A stretch of DNA of 64,000 nucleotides from Pseudochelatococcus sp047501465 (GTDB lineage Bacteria > Pseudomonadota > Alphaproteobacteria > Rhizobiales > Beijerinckiaceae). Under the pieces are notes generated by a model. It was not told the DNA's origin and did not search any database. It was given only the letters and a program-made list of their open reading frames with translations. The stretch lies in the NCBI RefSeq assembly GCF_047501465.1, contig NZ_JAZDRL010000001.1, forward strand, positions 1,426,001 through 1,490,000, given 5' to 3'. Made by a program: the position numbers and the translations under genes. Positions 26,134 to 35,572 of the stretch are shown piece by piece. How positions within the stretch are numbered: position 1 is the stretch's first letter; each line of letters opens with the position of its first letter.

Positions 26134-26850
26134 ATGAACACCGCCGACGTTATTCAGACGGCCTTGCCATCTGCTGGCGAGGTTTCATTGTTTGGCATGT
26201 TCTGGCAGGCGCATATGGTCGTCAAGCTTGTGATGCTTGGGCTTGTTGCTGCTTCCGTCTGGTGCTGGGCGATTATTATCGATAAAGCGCTGCTATTTGC
26301 GCGCTACAGGCGCTCAATGAACCGGTTTGAGGAAATCTTCTGGTCCGGCCGTTCGCTTGATGAGTTATACCGTTCGCTGGAGAACCAGCCTGTGCAAGGT
26401 ATGGAGGCGTTGTTTCAGGCTGCGATGCGCGAATGGAAACGCACTTTTGATGGTCAACGCCGCACAGTTGGCAGTTTGCAGCAGCGTATCGATCGCGCTC
26501 TTGATCTTGCAATCCAGCGCGAGGGCGAGCAACTGCAGGCACGTCTTGGTGTCTTGGCTACTGTTGGTTCGTCTGCGCCATTTATTGGTCTGTTTGGCAC
26601 GGTTTGGGGCATCATGACGAGTTTTCGTTCGATTGCCGCATCCAACAATACGAGCCTTGCCGTTGTTGCCCCAGGTATTGCTGAGGCGCTTTTTGCTACG
26701 GCGATTGGCCTGTTTGCAGCTATTCCTGCGGTAATTGCATACAACAAGCTGCAATCGGAAGCCACTCGTCTGCAAGCGCAGCTGGAAGGCTTTGCCGATG
26801 AGTTCTCGTCGATCCTGTCACGGCAGATTGACGAACGCGCCGCTGCCTGA
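26134..26850 (+). CDS. tolQ: Tol-Pal system protein TolQ
   Basis: Inner-membrane proton-channel subunit that with TolR energises TolA for outer-membrane constriction at division. 238 aa with three membrane helices near 29-50, 142-164 and 184-204. The MotA/ExbB core contains GLFGTVWGI and a conserved TM3 segment. The start was set at the ATG with AAAGGA upstream. A GTG five codons earlier overlaps that ribosome site. Confidence 0.96.
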   Translation: MNTADVIQTALPSAGEVSLFGMFWQAHMVVKLVMLGLVAASVWCWAIIIDKALLFARYRRSMNRFEEIFWSGRSLDELYRSLENQPVQGMEALFQAAMREWKRTFDGQRRTVGSLQQRIDRALDLAIQREGEQLQARLGVLATVGSSAPFIGLFGTVWGIMTSFRSIAASNNTSLAVVAPGIAEALFATAIGLFAAIPAVIAYNKLQSEATRLQAQLEGFADEFSSILSRQIDERAAA

Positions 26851-26870
26851 TCGAGCTGGAGGACGCTTCC

Positions 26871-27344
26871 ATGGGAATGTCAGTTGGTGGAGCCGGATCA
26901 GGTTCTGGACGGCGCGGACGTCGGGGGGCAAAAGCGCCTGCGGTGATGTCTGAAATCAACATGACGCCGTTTATCGACGTCATGCTTGTGCTTCTGATCA
27001 TCTTTATGGTCGCTGCGCCGATGATGGTTGTTGGCGTGCCTCTTGATTTGCCTCAGACGGCAGCGAAACCCCTCAATATGGAGCAGAAACCATTGACGGT
27101 TTCTGTTACGGAAGCAGGCAGCGTGTTTGTGATGGACACCGAGCTGACGGATGGCGAAATCGTCGAAAAACTGCGCGCTGTTGCGCCGGCGGGAGAGGAA
27201 GAACGCATCTACGTGCGTGGTTCCAAGGCGGTCAATTATGGGCGTGTGGCGGAAATTATGGCGATCATCACGTCTGCCGGTTTCAAGAAGGTTGCGCTCA
27301 TTACCGAGCCTGACCCTGAAAAGCATGCAAGCGGATCGAACTGA
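26871..27344 (+). CDS. tolR: Tol-Pal system protein TolR
   Basis: ExbD-like subunit with one membrane helix (about 32-54) carrying the proton-path Asp36 in the MTPFIDVMLVLLI segment, and a periplasmic domain. It is 157 aa, with a Gly/Arg-rich cytoplasmic start somewhat longer than in enterobacteria. GGAGG lies before the ATG. It follows tolQ by 20 bases. Confidence 0.96.
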   Translation: MGMSVGGAGSGSGRRGRRGAKAPAVMSEINMTPFIDVMLVLLIIFMVAAPMMVVGVPLDLPQTAAKPLNMEQKPLTVSVTEAGSVFVMDTELTDGEIVEKLRAVAPAGEEERIYVRGSKAVNYGRVAEIMAIITSAGFKKVALITEPDPEKHASGSN

Positions 27345-27355
27345 GGATAGCCCCT

Positions 27356-28417
27356 GTGCGGTTTTCGAAGAACGAGCCCGGATTTATCGCCTCAGCAGCA
27401 GTGCATACAGCGCTGCTGGTGGCGGGGGTTGTTGCGTTCTCATCTACGCCCAAATTCGCTGATCAGCAGGAGTCGATTGCCGTTGAGGTGATTTCCGACG
27501 AAGCTTTTTCGACGATGACCAAGGGCGATCGCACTGCCAAGACTGTGCAGGAAAATCCTAAGCCGCGGGTGGATAAAGTGGCGGAGATCGAGGAAGAAAA
27601 GCCCGATCCTGGAGAGGCCAAGCGTGATGTGCCGGCACCAACGGCGCGGCCTATGGCTGAGGATAAATCGGAAGATCGTGCGGCGGTTGAGCCGACGCCA
27701 GAGCCTAAGCCCGAACCTGCAAAGACAGAGCCTGTGAAGCAGGCTGAAACTGTGCCAACGCCCACGCCGCCTGTGCCGCGGCCACGTCCACAGGAAGTGG
27801 CGCAGATTGAGGAACCCAAGCCCGAACCCGAGCCTAAGCCGGAACCAAAACCTGAGCCTAAAAAGCCTGAACCAAAAAAGCCCGAGCCTAAACCCGAGCC
27901 AAAGAAGCCAGAGCTGAAAAAGGTTGCTGTAAATAAGGAGCCCGTGAAGGCTGCTTCGCGTTCAACTTCGGAAAAGTCTTTCGATACTGATGCGATTGAG
28001 AAATTGCTCGCCAGCAAGGATAAGGCCCAAACCGCAGGTTCTACAGGGCGTGAAATGCAAACCGCTTCTGCAGGTACGCGCACTGGTAATTCGCCAAAGC
28101 TCTCGCTGTCGCAGCGCGACGCTATTGGCAATATGATGAAGGAGCAGATTGGGCGCTGCTTCTCAGCGCCTCCTGGCTTGGCTGAAGTAAGTTCATCGCC
28201 TGTTATTAAGGTCTCACTGAACGAGGATGGAACGCTGGCTTCTCCGCCGCAGATCGTGAGTGGCGCAGACGATGCAGCCTCTCGATCATTTGCGGAAAGT
28301 CTGATGCGTGCAATCCGTCGCTGCGCGCCTTATTCGTTCCCCGCACAATTTGCGCCCTATTACAATGATTGGCGGGATTGGCGAATCGATGCCTCACCCG
28401 GCGACTTTTTAGGATAA
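27356..28417 (+). CDS. tolA: cell envelope integrity protein TolA (TolA/TonB-like)
   Basis: Trans-periplasmic link between TolQR and Pal/TolB. 353 aa read from GTG. A single N-terminal membrane helix (about 10-29) is followed by a long extended domain (about 60-205) rich in Pro, Glu and Lys with EPKPEPK-type repeats. The C-terminal globular domain (about 240-353) contains two Cys and ends DWRIDASPGDFLG. The repeat domain is proline-rich rather than the Ala/Lys helix of enterobacterial TolA, common in alphaproteobacteria. Identity rests on its location and architecture. A long antisense frame opposite it is an artefact of the repeats. Confidence 0.88.
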   Translation: MRFSKNEPGFIASAAVHTALLVAGVVAFSSTPKFADQQESIAVEVISDEAFSTMTKGDRTAKTVQENPKPRVDKVAEIEEEKPDPGEAKRDVPAPTARPMAEDKSEDRAAVEPTPEPKPEPAKTEPVKQAETVPTPTPPVPRPRPQEVAQIEEPKPEPEPKPEPKPEPKKPEPKKPEPKPEPKKPELKKVAVNKEPVKAASRSTSEKSFDTDAIEKLLASKDKAQTAGSTGREMQTASAGTRTGNSPKLSLSQRDAIGNMMKEQIGRCFSAPPGLAEVSSSPVIKVSLNEDGTLASPPQIVSGADDAASRSFAESLMRAIRRCAPYSFPAQFAPYYNDWRDWRIDASPGDFLG

Positions 28418-28648
28418 TCGGGAGTTTTCGCCATGGCAGCATTCCGCTTTTTGGCACTTCAGTGGCTTGCACAATGCTCTGCGAACTACTTTCCACGTGA
28501 AAAAATCCGGAAAGAGGTTTGTTGCCGCTCCTTGGACGTAATTTCTTCACCTGAAGTGTTATCCATTAGTACAAGGAATGCTGCGACACAGTTGCAGGTC
28601 TTTCTGACAGCCGCATGGTTTGTAACGATCAAGAGATTTGCGACGACA

Positions 28649-29977
28649 ATGACGATAACCCGCCTATTGCCCCGTTTAGCTGCTGCCATGCTGGCGCTCG
28701 TGCCCGTATCGCTGCATGCGCCAGTTGCTCATGCCGAAATCTCGATCACACTTAATAGTGCGACATTTGCGCCGCTGCCGATTGCGATCGCCGAGTTTTC
28801 TGGTGATCCTGAGGTTGCTGCCGGCATTACCGAGGTCATTACCAATAACCTGCAGCGCATTGGATATTTCGCACCATTGGATCCTGCGACATTTGTCGAG
28901 AAATCAACAAATTTTGATGCTGTGCCCGATTTTGCTTCATGGCAGAGCATCAACGCACAAGGGCTTGTGACCGGACGTGCAGTGCGTGAGGCCGGCGGGC
29001 GTATCCGGGTGGAATTCCGACTTTGGGATGTTACATCCGGTCAGCAACTGGCAGGTCAGCAGTTCTATACTGATCCGGTGAACTGGCGTCGGATAGGCCA
29101 CATCATTTCTGATGCCGTGCTTACGCGGGTGACGGGCCTTAAAGGCATGTTTGATACAAAAATTGTGTTCGTTGATGAGACGGGCACGAAGGAAAACCGT
29201 CGTAAGCGTTTAGCGGTTATGGATCAGGATGGCGCGAGTCTGCGTTATTTGACGCGCGGTGAAGAGCTTGTTGTTTCGCCACGTTTCTCGCCAATTTCGC
29301 AAGAAATTGCTTTTATGTCGCAGCGCCAGAATGAAAGTACGCGCGTGCAGCTGCTGAATATCGAAACGGGACAGCGTGAGGTTGTTGGCAGCTTTCCCGA
29401 TATGACATCCAGTCCGCAATTCACGCCGGATGGCCAGCAGGTTATGCTCAGTCTGCAGCAAGGCGGTAATGCAAACATTTATGCAATCAATCTGCGTTCG
29501 CGTGCAACCACACGTGTAACCGCCACTAATGCAATCGATACCTCCCCCTCTGTCTCGCCTGATGGCAGCCGGGTGGTGTTTGAGTCCGATCGTGGCGGTG
29601 GTACGCAACTTTATGTGATGAATGCGGATGGATCCGATCAGCAGCGTATATCGTTTGGTGAAGGGCGCTATAGTCAGCCTGTGTGGTCTCCGCGCGGTGA
29701 TTATATTGCCTTTACGCGCTCACGGGCTGGGCAATTCGCTATCGGTATTATGAAGCCTGATGGTTCCGGTGAGCGGATTCTCACCGAGGGCTATCATAAT
29801 GAAAGCCCGACATGGGCACCGAATGGCCAATTCATCATGTTCTACAGTGATCCAGGCGGAGAGGGCGGTGGTCGACTTTACATGGTCGATATCACTGGCC
29901 GGGTCAGAGCGCAGATTCCGACGCCGTCGTTTGCGTCTGATCCTGCCTGGTCGCCGTTGTTGAGTGATTTGCGTTGA
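28649..29977 (+). CDS. tolB: Tol-Pal system beta-propeller protein TolB
   Basis: Periplasmic protein that binds Pal and is recycled by TolA. With the ATG at 28649 it has 442 aa, a clean signal peptide (1-29, ending AHA), an N-terminal domain (about 30-165) and a six-bladed propeller with repeated SPDG/TPDG and DLAWSP-like turns. The frame is open back to an ATG at 28433 that has GGGAG 8 bases upstream, giving a 72-residue extension. That would bury the signal peptide, so I prefer the internal start, although its ribosome site (AAGAG, 13 bases away) is poor. Confidence 0.93.
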   Translation: MTITRLLPRLAAAMLALVPVSLHAPVAHAEISITLNSATFAPLPIAIAEFSGDPEVAAGITEVITNNLQRIGYFAPLDPATFVEKSTNFDAVPDFASWQSINAQGLVTGRAVREAGGRIRVEFRLWDVTSGQQLAGQQFYTDPVNWRRIGHIISDAVLTRVTGLKGMFDTKIVFVDETGTKENRRKRLAVMDQDGASLRYLTRGEELVVSPRFSPISQEIAFMSQRQNESTRVQLLNIETGQREVVGSFPDMTSSPQFTPDGQQVMLSLQQGGNANIYAINLRSRATTRVTATNAIDTSPSVSPDGSRVVFESDRGGGTQLYVMNADGSDQQRISFGEGRYSQPVWSPRGDYIAFTRSRAGQFAIGIMKPDGSGERILTEGYHNESPTWAPNGQFIMFYSDPGGEGGGRLYMVDITGRVRAQIPTPSFASDPAWSPLLSDLR

Positions 29978-30111
29978 GCCTCTTGTCCTTTCAAGGCTGC
30001 ATTCTGGCATTATTGGGACGCTGCGTTTAATGGCTTCGCGTTGACAATGCTTTAGTGCTATTTGGCTATAATGCTATCTGGTTAAGAATCGTTATTTCAG
30101 GAGACTTTACA

Positions 30112-30627
30112 ATGTTTGGTTTCAAGGTTTCTGCCGCTCTGAAGGCAGCTGCCATCCTTTCGGTGACGTTGGCGCTTGGCGCTTGCGCCTCCAACAAGAC
30201 CGATCAGGCGGGTGCTGGTGGTATGGGTGGTCTTTATGGCGCAGGTGCTTCCACGCCAGGTTCTGCTCAGGACTTTGTTGTTAACGTTGGCGACCGCGTG
30301 TTCTTCGAGACGGATAGCACCAGCCTGACGTCGACGGCTGTTGCAACGCTTGATGGTCAGGCTGTCTGGCTTCAGCGTTATCCGCAATACACCTTCCTGA
30401 TCGAAGGTCATGCGGACGAGCGTGGCACGCGCGAGTACAACTACGCACTGGGTGCACGCCGTGCACAGACGGTTTATGACTATTTGACCTCACGTGGCGT
30501 TCCCGCAAACCGCATGCGTGTCGTTTCTTACGGTAAGGAACGTCCAATTGCCGTTTGCAATGACATCTCTTGCTGGTCTCAAAACCGTCGTTCAGTGACT
30601 GTCCTGGATCGCCCTGCTGGTTCTTAA
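30112..30627 (+). CDS. pal: peptidoglycan-associated lipoprotein Pal
   Basis: Outer-membrane lipoprotein that anchors the outer membrane to peptidoglycan. 171 aa with a lipobox LGAC (lipidated Cys25). A Gly-rich linker and a C-terminal OmpA-like domain follow. That domain contains FFETDS, the peptidoglycan-contact GHADERGTREYN and ALGARRAQ. The ATG at 30112 has AGGAG 9 bases upstream. It lies between tolB and cpoB as expected. Confidence 0.97.
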   Translation: MFGFKVSAALKAAAILSVTLALGACASNKTDQAGAGGMGGLYGAGASTPGSAQDFVVNVGDRVFFETDSTSLTSTAVATLDGQAVWLQRYPQYTFLIEGHADERGTREYNYALGARRAQTVYDYLTSRGVPANRMRVVSYGKERPIAVCNDISCWSQNRRSVTVLDRPAGS

Positions 30628-30662
30628 ATTAGTTCGTTGGGGCTCTCTGGTGGTCGTCTATC

Positions 30663-30695
30663 GGGGCTTTCTGCGCTTCGGTTCTCGAAAGCCCC
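30663..30695. repeat. hairpin downstream of pal
   Basis: Perfect 9-bp inverted repeat GGGGCTTTC / GAAAGCCCC with a 15-base loop containing TTCG. It lies 35 bases past the pal stop and has no T run, so it may protect the pal mRNA end or weaken read-through into cpoB. Confidence 0.45.
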
Positions 30696-30899
30696 CGCTA
30701 TATGACTATCAGAGTGCGCCATCATACTAATTTCATTCCGGCCCTTTTTGAGGATGTGCTGGTGAGCTGGGCTTTTTAAGTCATGCATGTTTGATGATGG
30801 AGCAGATCATTTTCTGGAGATGTCATGCTCCGGACATGGTGATTTGAAGCGGTTTAGAGTACAGGTCTATGGTTCGTTGTAAAAACGAGGTTTTTGCTG

Positions 30900-31982
30900 A
30901 TGACCGTACGTCGTTCGTTTTTTTCCCGTGCAGCACTTGCTCTTGTGTTGCCGGTTCTAATGTTTCTCGCTGCAGCTCTTCCTGCTGCGGCTCAAGATAG
31001 TTCCGAATTCTTCCTGCGCCTGAACCGATTGGAAAATCAGGTGCGCGATCTTGCAGGAACTGTTGAAAAGCTTGAATTCGATAATCGCCGTCTGCAAGAG
31101 CAGCTCAAGCGCTTTCAGGAAGATGTCGAGTTTCGTTTTCAGGAATCCTCAGGATCTCAAGGCTCAGGCGCGCCAAGTGCTCCGCCCAGGCAAAAGCGAT
31201 CTGATCTGATGCCGGCGCAACCGGCATCTCCTCAACAAACAACGACGCCGGCAACGCCGGCTTCGTCTCTACCTTCCCAAACTACGGTAATCGAAGGCGA
31301 GATGCTCCAGCCGAGTGGCGAGAATACACGCTCTACTGCTGTTGAGCCCGTACCCGTACCATCTGCTTTACCAGCACCCCATTCTGGCGGATTCGGCGCC
31401 ATTGAAGCGCCTGCCACCGCTGAGGCCGAACAGGGCCGCCCGCTTGATTTAGGTGCCGTTGCTGGCACAACCCGCATTATTCCGCAAGCAACACAGACCC
31501 AGTTGGTGCCAGATCCTCAGGCTGTGCCTGGCATGATCGAGGAAAACGCAGCCGGGGCCATTACCGACATTCCATCTGTTGCTGCCACGTCGCCTGGAGA
31601 TCCGCAAGAGGGTTATCGCGAGGCAGAAGGATTATTTCGCAGGCAGCAGTATGAGCAGGCAGAAATGGGTTTCCGCCAATTTTTGCAAAGCCATCCGCGT
31701 GACAAGCTGGCACCTGATGCCACCTTTAATCTTGGTGAAAGTTATTTCTTTCGTGGGCGTTATCGCGAAGCGGCTGAGCAATATCTTAAGCTTACCACAG
31801 CTTATGCCAAGAGTGATCTTGTGCCTGTCGGCATGCTGAAACTTGGCATGTCGCTTGAAGCATTGGGTGCAAGGGATCAAGCTTGTGCAACCTTTTCCGA
31901 AACAGCACGCAAGTTTCCTGATGCTGGCCCAGAACTCAAGCAAGGTCTCGCCCGCGCCCGCAGCCGTGCCAATTGCACGTAA
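30900..31982 (+). CDS. cpoB: Tol-Pal system protein YbgF / CpoB
   Basis: Periplasmic coordinator of peptidoglycan synthesis and outer-membrane constriction. 360 aa with a signal peptide (cleavage near residue 32, AAA-Q) and a trimerising coiled coil (about 36-75). A long Pro/Ala/Thr-rich linker (about 85-235) leads to C-terminal TPR repeats (about 240-355) that begin EGYREAEGLFRRQQYE. The ATG has ACGAGG 9 bases upstream. The linker is longer than in enterobacterial CpoB. Confidence 0.93.
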   Translation: MTVRRSFFSRAALALVLPVLMFLAAALPAAAQDSSEFFLRLNRLENQVRDLAGTVEKLEFDNRRLQEQLKRFQEDVEFRFQESSGSQGSGAPSAPPRQKRSDLMPAQPASPQQTTTPATPASSLPSQTTVIEGEMLQPSGENTRSTAVEPVPVPSALPAPHSGGFGAIEAPATAEAEQGRPLDLGAVAGTTRIIPQATQTQLVPDPQAVPGMIEENAAGAITDIPSVAATSPGDPQEGYREAEGLFRRQQYEQAEMGFRQFLQSHPRDKLAPDATFNLGESYFFRGRYREAAEQYLKLTTAYAKSDLVPVGMLKLGMSLEALGARDQACATFSETARKFPDAGPELKQGLARARSRANCT

Positions 31983-32050
31983 AGGATGTTGCGTTATAAA
32001 ATGACAAGGTCCGTAAGTGCAGGCATGCAAGGAGCGCGCTATTCTGCGCA

Positions 32051-33169
32051 ATGAAGATGACACAATCTGGTTTAATGCTCCATCGCCACGTTGATGTCGG
32101 CCAAGCTCCCTTCGCGACGATCCATGATGCTGAAATAGAAAAGCTTTTTAAGCCGTTACGGAATGCGACGGGAATTGTACTTGCTGTCTCTGGCGGTCCT
32201 GATTCATTAGCCTTGTTGGCGCTTATGGCGCGGTGGCGCAACTTGAATAGCCTCAGTACACTTCCGCCTATTTACGTTGCCAGTGTCGATCATGCGTTGC
32301 GTGCCAATGCTGCTGTTGAGGCAAATGCCGTTAAGGTGCTGGCTAGCGGTTTGGGGTTTCCGGTGCGTGTGCTGGTCTGGCAGGGAGAAAAGCCTGCTGG
32401 ATCGATCCAGGAAATGGCTCGAACTGCGCGCTATAGCTTGCTCTGTGAGGCTGCGCAGGAATGGGGTGCAAGCCACATTGTGACCGCCCATCATCGCAAT
32501 GATCAGGCGGAGACTGTGCTCATGCGCCTTGCAAGCGGGAGTGGTGTCGGTGGTTTGGCTGCGATGCGTCCTTTTGTTGCACTGGGACTATCTGCCATGG
32601 ATGGGCGTGCTCCTATTGCGCTAGCGCGCCCACTCCTTGGCATGACAAAGGCACAGCTGGAGACCGTTATACTTGAAGCTGGATTTGAGGCTGTTGATGA
32701 TCCGGCAAATCGTAATCCGCGCTTTGCCCGCGCCCGGTTGCGCGGACTTGAAGCAGAACGTAACGCTCTGGGCTTGAGTGCAGATCGCTTGGCCACATTG
32801 GCTGCGCGCTGCGCTCGCGCTGATAGCGCCCTGTCTGCCGTTGCCCAGCAAAGATTTAGCGAGTTGTCTGAGCCTGGACCCACAGCACTACGTCTTAAGC
32901 CTGCGCTGTGGTTTGAAACTGAAGAAATTATCCTGCGCTGCATAGCGCTTGCCGTAACACGACTTTCTGAATGTTGCGGGAGGGCCGGTGATACTCAGCT
33001 CTCTTTGGAACGGCTTGAGCGTTTGATCGAAGCTTTTCAGACCTCTCGGCTTGAGGGACAAGCCTTGCATCGCACCCTGCACGGCATGATCGTGCGCTTG
33101 GATGCTGCAGGGGGTGTTACCGTTTCTCGCGAACCAGAACGCCGTCGCGGTAGAAAAATAGTGGCATAA
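32051..33169 (+). CDS. tilS: tRNA(Ile)-lysidine synthase
   Basis: Adds lysine to C34 of the CAU tRNA-Ile so that it reads AUA codons. Essential in most bacteria. The 372-aa protein carries the N-type ATP pyrophosphatase P-loop SGGPDS (47-52), the HALRANA segment and the TAHHRNDQAET motif, followed by the substrate-selecting DPANRNPRFARARLR region. A C-terminal extension matches alphaproteobacterial members. It lies between cpoB and ftsH, a usual position. Confidence 0.95.
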   Translation: MKMTQSGLMLHRHVDVGQAPFATIHDAEIEKLFKPLRNATGIVLAVSGGPDSLALLALMARWRNLNSLSTLPPIYVASVDHALRANAAVEANAVKVLASGLGFPVRVLVWQGEKPAGSIQEMARTARYSLLCEAAQEWGASHIVTAHHRNDQAETVLMRLASGSGVGGLAAMRPFVALGLSAMDGRAPIALARPLLGMTKAQLETVILEAGFEAVDDPANRNPRFARARLRGLEAERNALGLSADRLATLAARCARADSALSAVAQQRFSELSEPGPTALRLKPALWFETEEIILRCIALAVTRLSECCGRAGDTQLSLERLERLIEAFQTSRLEGQALHRTLHGMIVRLDAAGGVTVSREPERRRGRKIVA

Positions 33170-33375
33170 GCTGTGAAAAACCTGGCTCTCAGAGGGGTCT
33201 GAAGCAGATTTCGCATAAATCTTGCACGCATTAGCAGTTGCAGATCTTGGCAAGCGCGCATGTGGCTCCTAGATTAGCCGAGGTGTCTTATTAGCTTCGT
33301 GTATGCTACGAGCAAAAGGTCGCCATCGGTATAGGGCCCTCTGGCCCCTCAACCTTGCAGGATAATAGACAGACG

Positions 33376-35295
33376 ATGAACCCCAATTTCCGGAACTTCG
33401 CCCTGTGGGTCATCATATTCCTGCTGGTGCTGGCGTTGGTGAGCTTATTCCAGAATCCAGGACAGCGCAGCAGCAGTAATGAGATCCCTTATTCACAGCT
33501 ATTGAACGATGCCGATAACGGCGGCGTTTCTACTGTCACGATATCAGGGCAGGAAATCTCCGGTACGTATAAAGCGGGCGGTAACTTCCGCACCTACGCG
33601 CCGTATGACCCCAACCTCGTGACCAAGCTTGCAGATAAGGGCGTGCAGATTACAGCGCGCCCGCCTAATGATTCGACGCCCTGGTTCATTGCGCTGCTGG
33701 TAAACTGGTTGCCGCTGATTGTGTTTATCGCCGCGTGGATATTTCTCTCTCGCCAGATGCAGAATGGTGCCGGGCGTGCGATGGGCTTTGGCAAGTCCAA
33801 GGCCAAGCTTCTTAATGAAGCGCACGGTCGGGTGACGTTTGAGGACGTCGCTGGTGTGGAGGAAGCCAAGGAAGATCTGCAGGAGATCGTCGAGTTTCTG
33901 CGCGATCCACAGAAATTTCAGCGCCTTGGTGGACGTATTCCGCGCGGTGTTCTGCTCGTTGGTCCTCCCGGTACAGGTAAAACCCTGATCGCACGCGCGG
34001 TTGCTGGCGAAGCCAATGTGCCATTCTTCACGATCTCCGGTTCGGATTTTGTTGAAATGTTCGTGGGTGTTGGCGCCTCGCGTGTGCGCGACATGTTCGA
34101 ACAGGCCAAGAAAAATGCGCCTTGCATTATCTTTATCGACGAAATCGACGCAGTCGGCCGCCATCGTGGTGCCGGACTGGGCGGTGGTAACGATGAACGC
34201 GAGCAAACGCTGAACCAGCTCCTTGTCGAGATGGATGGCTTCGAGGCCAATGAAGGCGTCATCATCATCGCTGCGACCAACCGCCCTGATGTGCTTGATC
34301 CAGCTTTGCTGCGTCCAGGTCGTTTTGATCGTCAGATCGTGGTGCCAAATCCTGATGTGGTTGGCCGTGAACGCATTCTGCGGGTGCATGTGCGTAAGGT
34401 GCCATTGGCTCCCGATGTGGATCTCAAGACAATTGCGCGTGGTACGCCGGGCTTCTCTGGCGCTGATTTGATGAATCTTGTCAATGAAGCTGCGCTGCTT
34501 GCGGCGCGCCGCGGCAAGCGTATCGTCACCATGGCTGAGTTCGAGGATGCCAAGGACAAGGTGATGATGGGTGCGGAGCGCCGTACTCTGGTGATGAGCG
34601 AAGAGGAAAAGCGCCTTACCGCTTATCATGAAGCAGGCCATGCGATCGTGGCGCTCAACGTGCCAGCTACCGATCCGGTGCATAAAGCGACCATCATCCC
34701 GCGTGGACGTGCGCTCGGCATGGTGATGCAATTGCCTGAACGCGATAAGCTCTCGATGAGCTATGAGCAAATGACGTCACGTCTGGCCATCATGATGGGC
34801 GGTCGTATAGCGGAAGAACTTATCTTCGGCCATGATAAGGTGACTTCGGGTGCGGCTTCCGACATCCAGCAAGCAACACGACTTGCACGGGCAATGGTGA
34901 CCCAATGGGGCTTCTCCAAGGAACTCGGTACAGTGATGTATGGTGAGAACCAGGATGAAGTGTTCCTTGGCATGTCCGTTGGGCGGCAGCAAAACATATC
35001 AGAAGCCACTGCGCAGACGATTGATGCTGAAGTTCGTCGGTTTGTCGATGCAGGACTTGTCGAAGCACGGCGTATTCTCAGCGAGAAAAGCGCTGACCTC
35101 GAAGTGCTGGCAGAAGGGTTGCTTGAATATGAAACCCTATCGGGCGACGAGATTGTCAATCTGCTCGATGGTAAACCGCCTGTGCGCGATTCTGGAGATC
35201 CTGTCCCATCGCGCGGGTCTCTTGTTCCATCGGCAGGGCGCAATAAACCTAAGGATGAACCTGGTCAGGGATTGAATCCCCAACCTCAATCCTAA
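33376..35295 (+). CDS. ftsH: ATP-dependent zinc metalloprotease FtsH
   Basis: Membrane-bound AAA+ protease that degrades misfolded membrane proteins and regulators. 639 aa. Two membrane helices (about 8-26 and 103-125) bracket a periplasmic domain. The AAA module has Walker A GPPGTGKT (196-203), Walker B IIFIDEID (251-258) and the second-region-of-homology ATNRPD. The zinc motif is HEAGH (418-422). The tail is Pro/Gly-rich. The ATG is weakly served by AGGA 13 bases upstream; an in-frame TTG lies 7 codons earlier. It is followed by a strong terminator. Confidence 0.98.
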   Translation: MNPNFRNFALWVIIFLLVLALVSLFQNPGQRSSSNEIPYSQLLNDADNGGVSTVTISGQEISGTYKAGGNFRTYAPYDPNLVTKLADKGVQITARPPNDSTPWFIALLVNWLPLIVFIAAWIFLSRQMQNGAGRAMGFGKSKAKLLNEAHGRVTFEDVAGVEEAKEDLQEIVEFLRDPQKFQRLGGRIPRGVLLVGPPGTGKTLIARAVAGEANVPFFTISGSDFVEMFVGVGASRVRDMFEQAKKNAPCIIFIDEIDAVGRHRGAGLGGGNDEREQTLNQLLVEMDGFEANEGVIIIAATNRPDVLDPALLRPGRFDRQIVVPNPDVVGRERILRVHVRKVPLAPDVDLKTIARGTPGFSGADLMNLVNEAALLAARRGKRIVTMAEFEDAKDKVMMGAERRTLVMSEEEKRLTAYHEAGHAIVALNVPATDPVHKATIIPRGRALGMVMQLPERDKLSMSYEQMTSRLAIMMGGRIAEELIFGHDKVTSGAASDIQQATRLARAMVTQWGFSKELGTVMYGENQDEVFLGMSVGRQQNISEATAQTIDAEVRRFVDAGLVEARRILSEKSADLEVLAEGLLEYETLSGDEIVNLLDGKPPVRDSGDPVPSRGSLVPSAGRNKPKDEPGQGLNPQPQS

Positions 35296-35572
35296 ACGCG
35301 CGCTGTTTTTCTTGTTCCCGGATTATAAAATGGGGACAGGAGGGCGGCTGTCTTAGAACGAAGAAAACGGCCGGTGAGCTCCGGCCGTTTTTGCGTTGGG
35401 GCTTCAGCCCGATGAAAGTTCTAAGCTTACGTTATTCTGCTGGATATGATTGCTTACAATTTTTGAACTGATTGCGAAATAATACACCCAAGAATTGTCA
35501 ATAAGTCTGATATAGAGACAATCAGATGAACGGTACAGCTAGCTGGGCGAGCATAAGTCAGGTGAATAATAA
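35296..35572. other. ftsH-glmM intergenic region
   Basis: Contains the ftsH terminator (35364-35392). An AT-rich stretch with overlapping short inverted repeats (ATTGTC/GACAAT and TCTGAT/ATCAGA, about 35496-35527) lies in the likely glmM leader. No gene was seen. Confidence 0.4.
35364..35392 (+). terminator. intrinsic terminator after ftsH
   Basis: AACGGCCGG (35366-35374) pairs with CCGGCCGTT (35381-35389) around a 6-base loop, preceded by an A run and followed by TTT. It lies about 70 bases past the ftsH stop. Confidence 0.9.

Noticed and set aside
27463..28131. 222-codon minus-strand frame opposite tolA
   Set aside because: Its Gly/Ser-rich repeats are the complement of the Pro/Glu/Lys repeats of tolA.
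33544..34770. 408-codon minus-strand frame opposite ftsH
   Set aside because: Long but antisense to a fully conserved FtsH, without start signals or domain.
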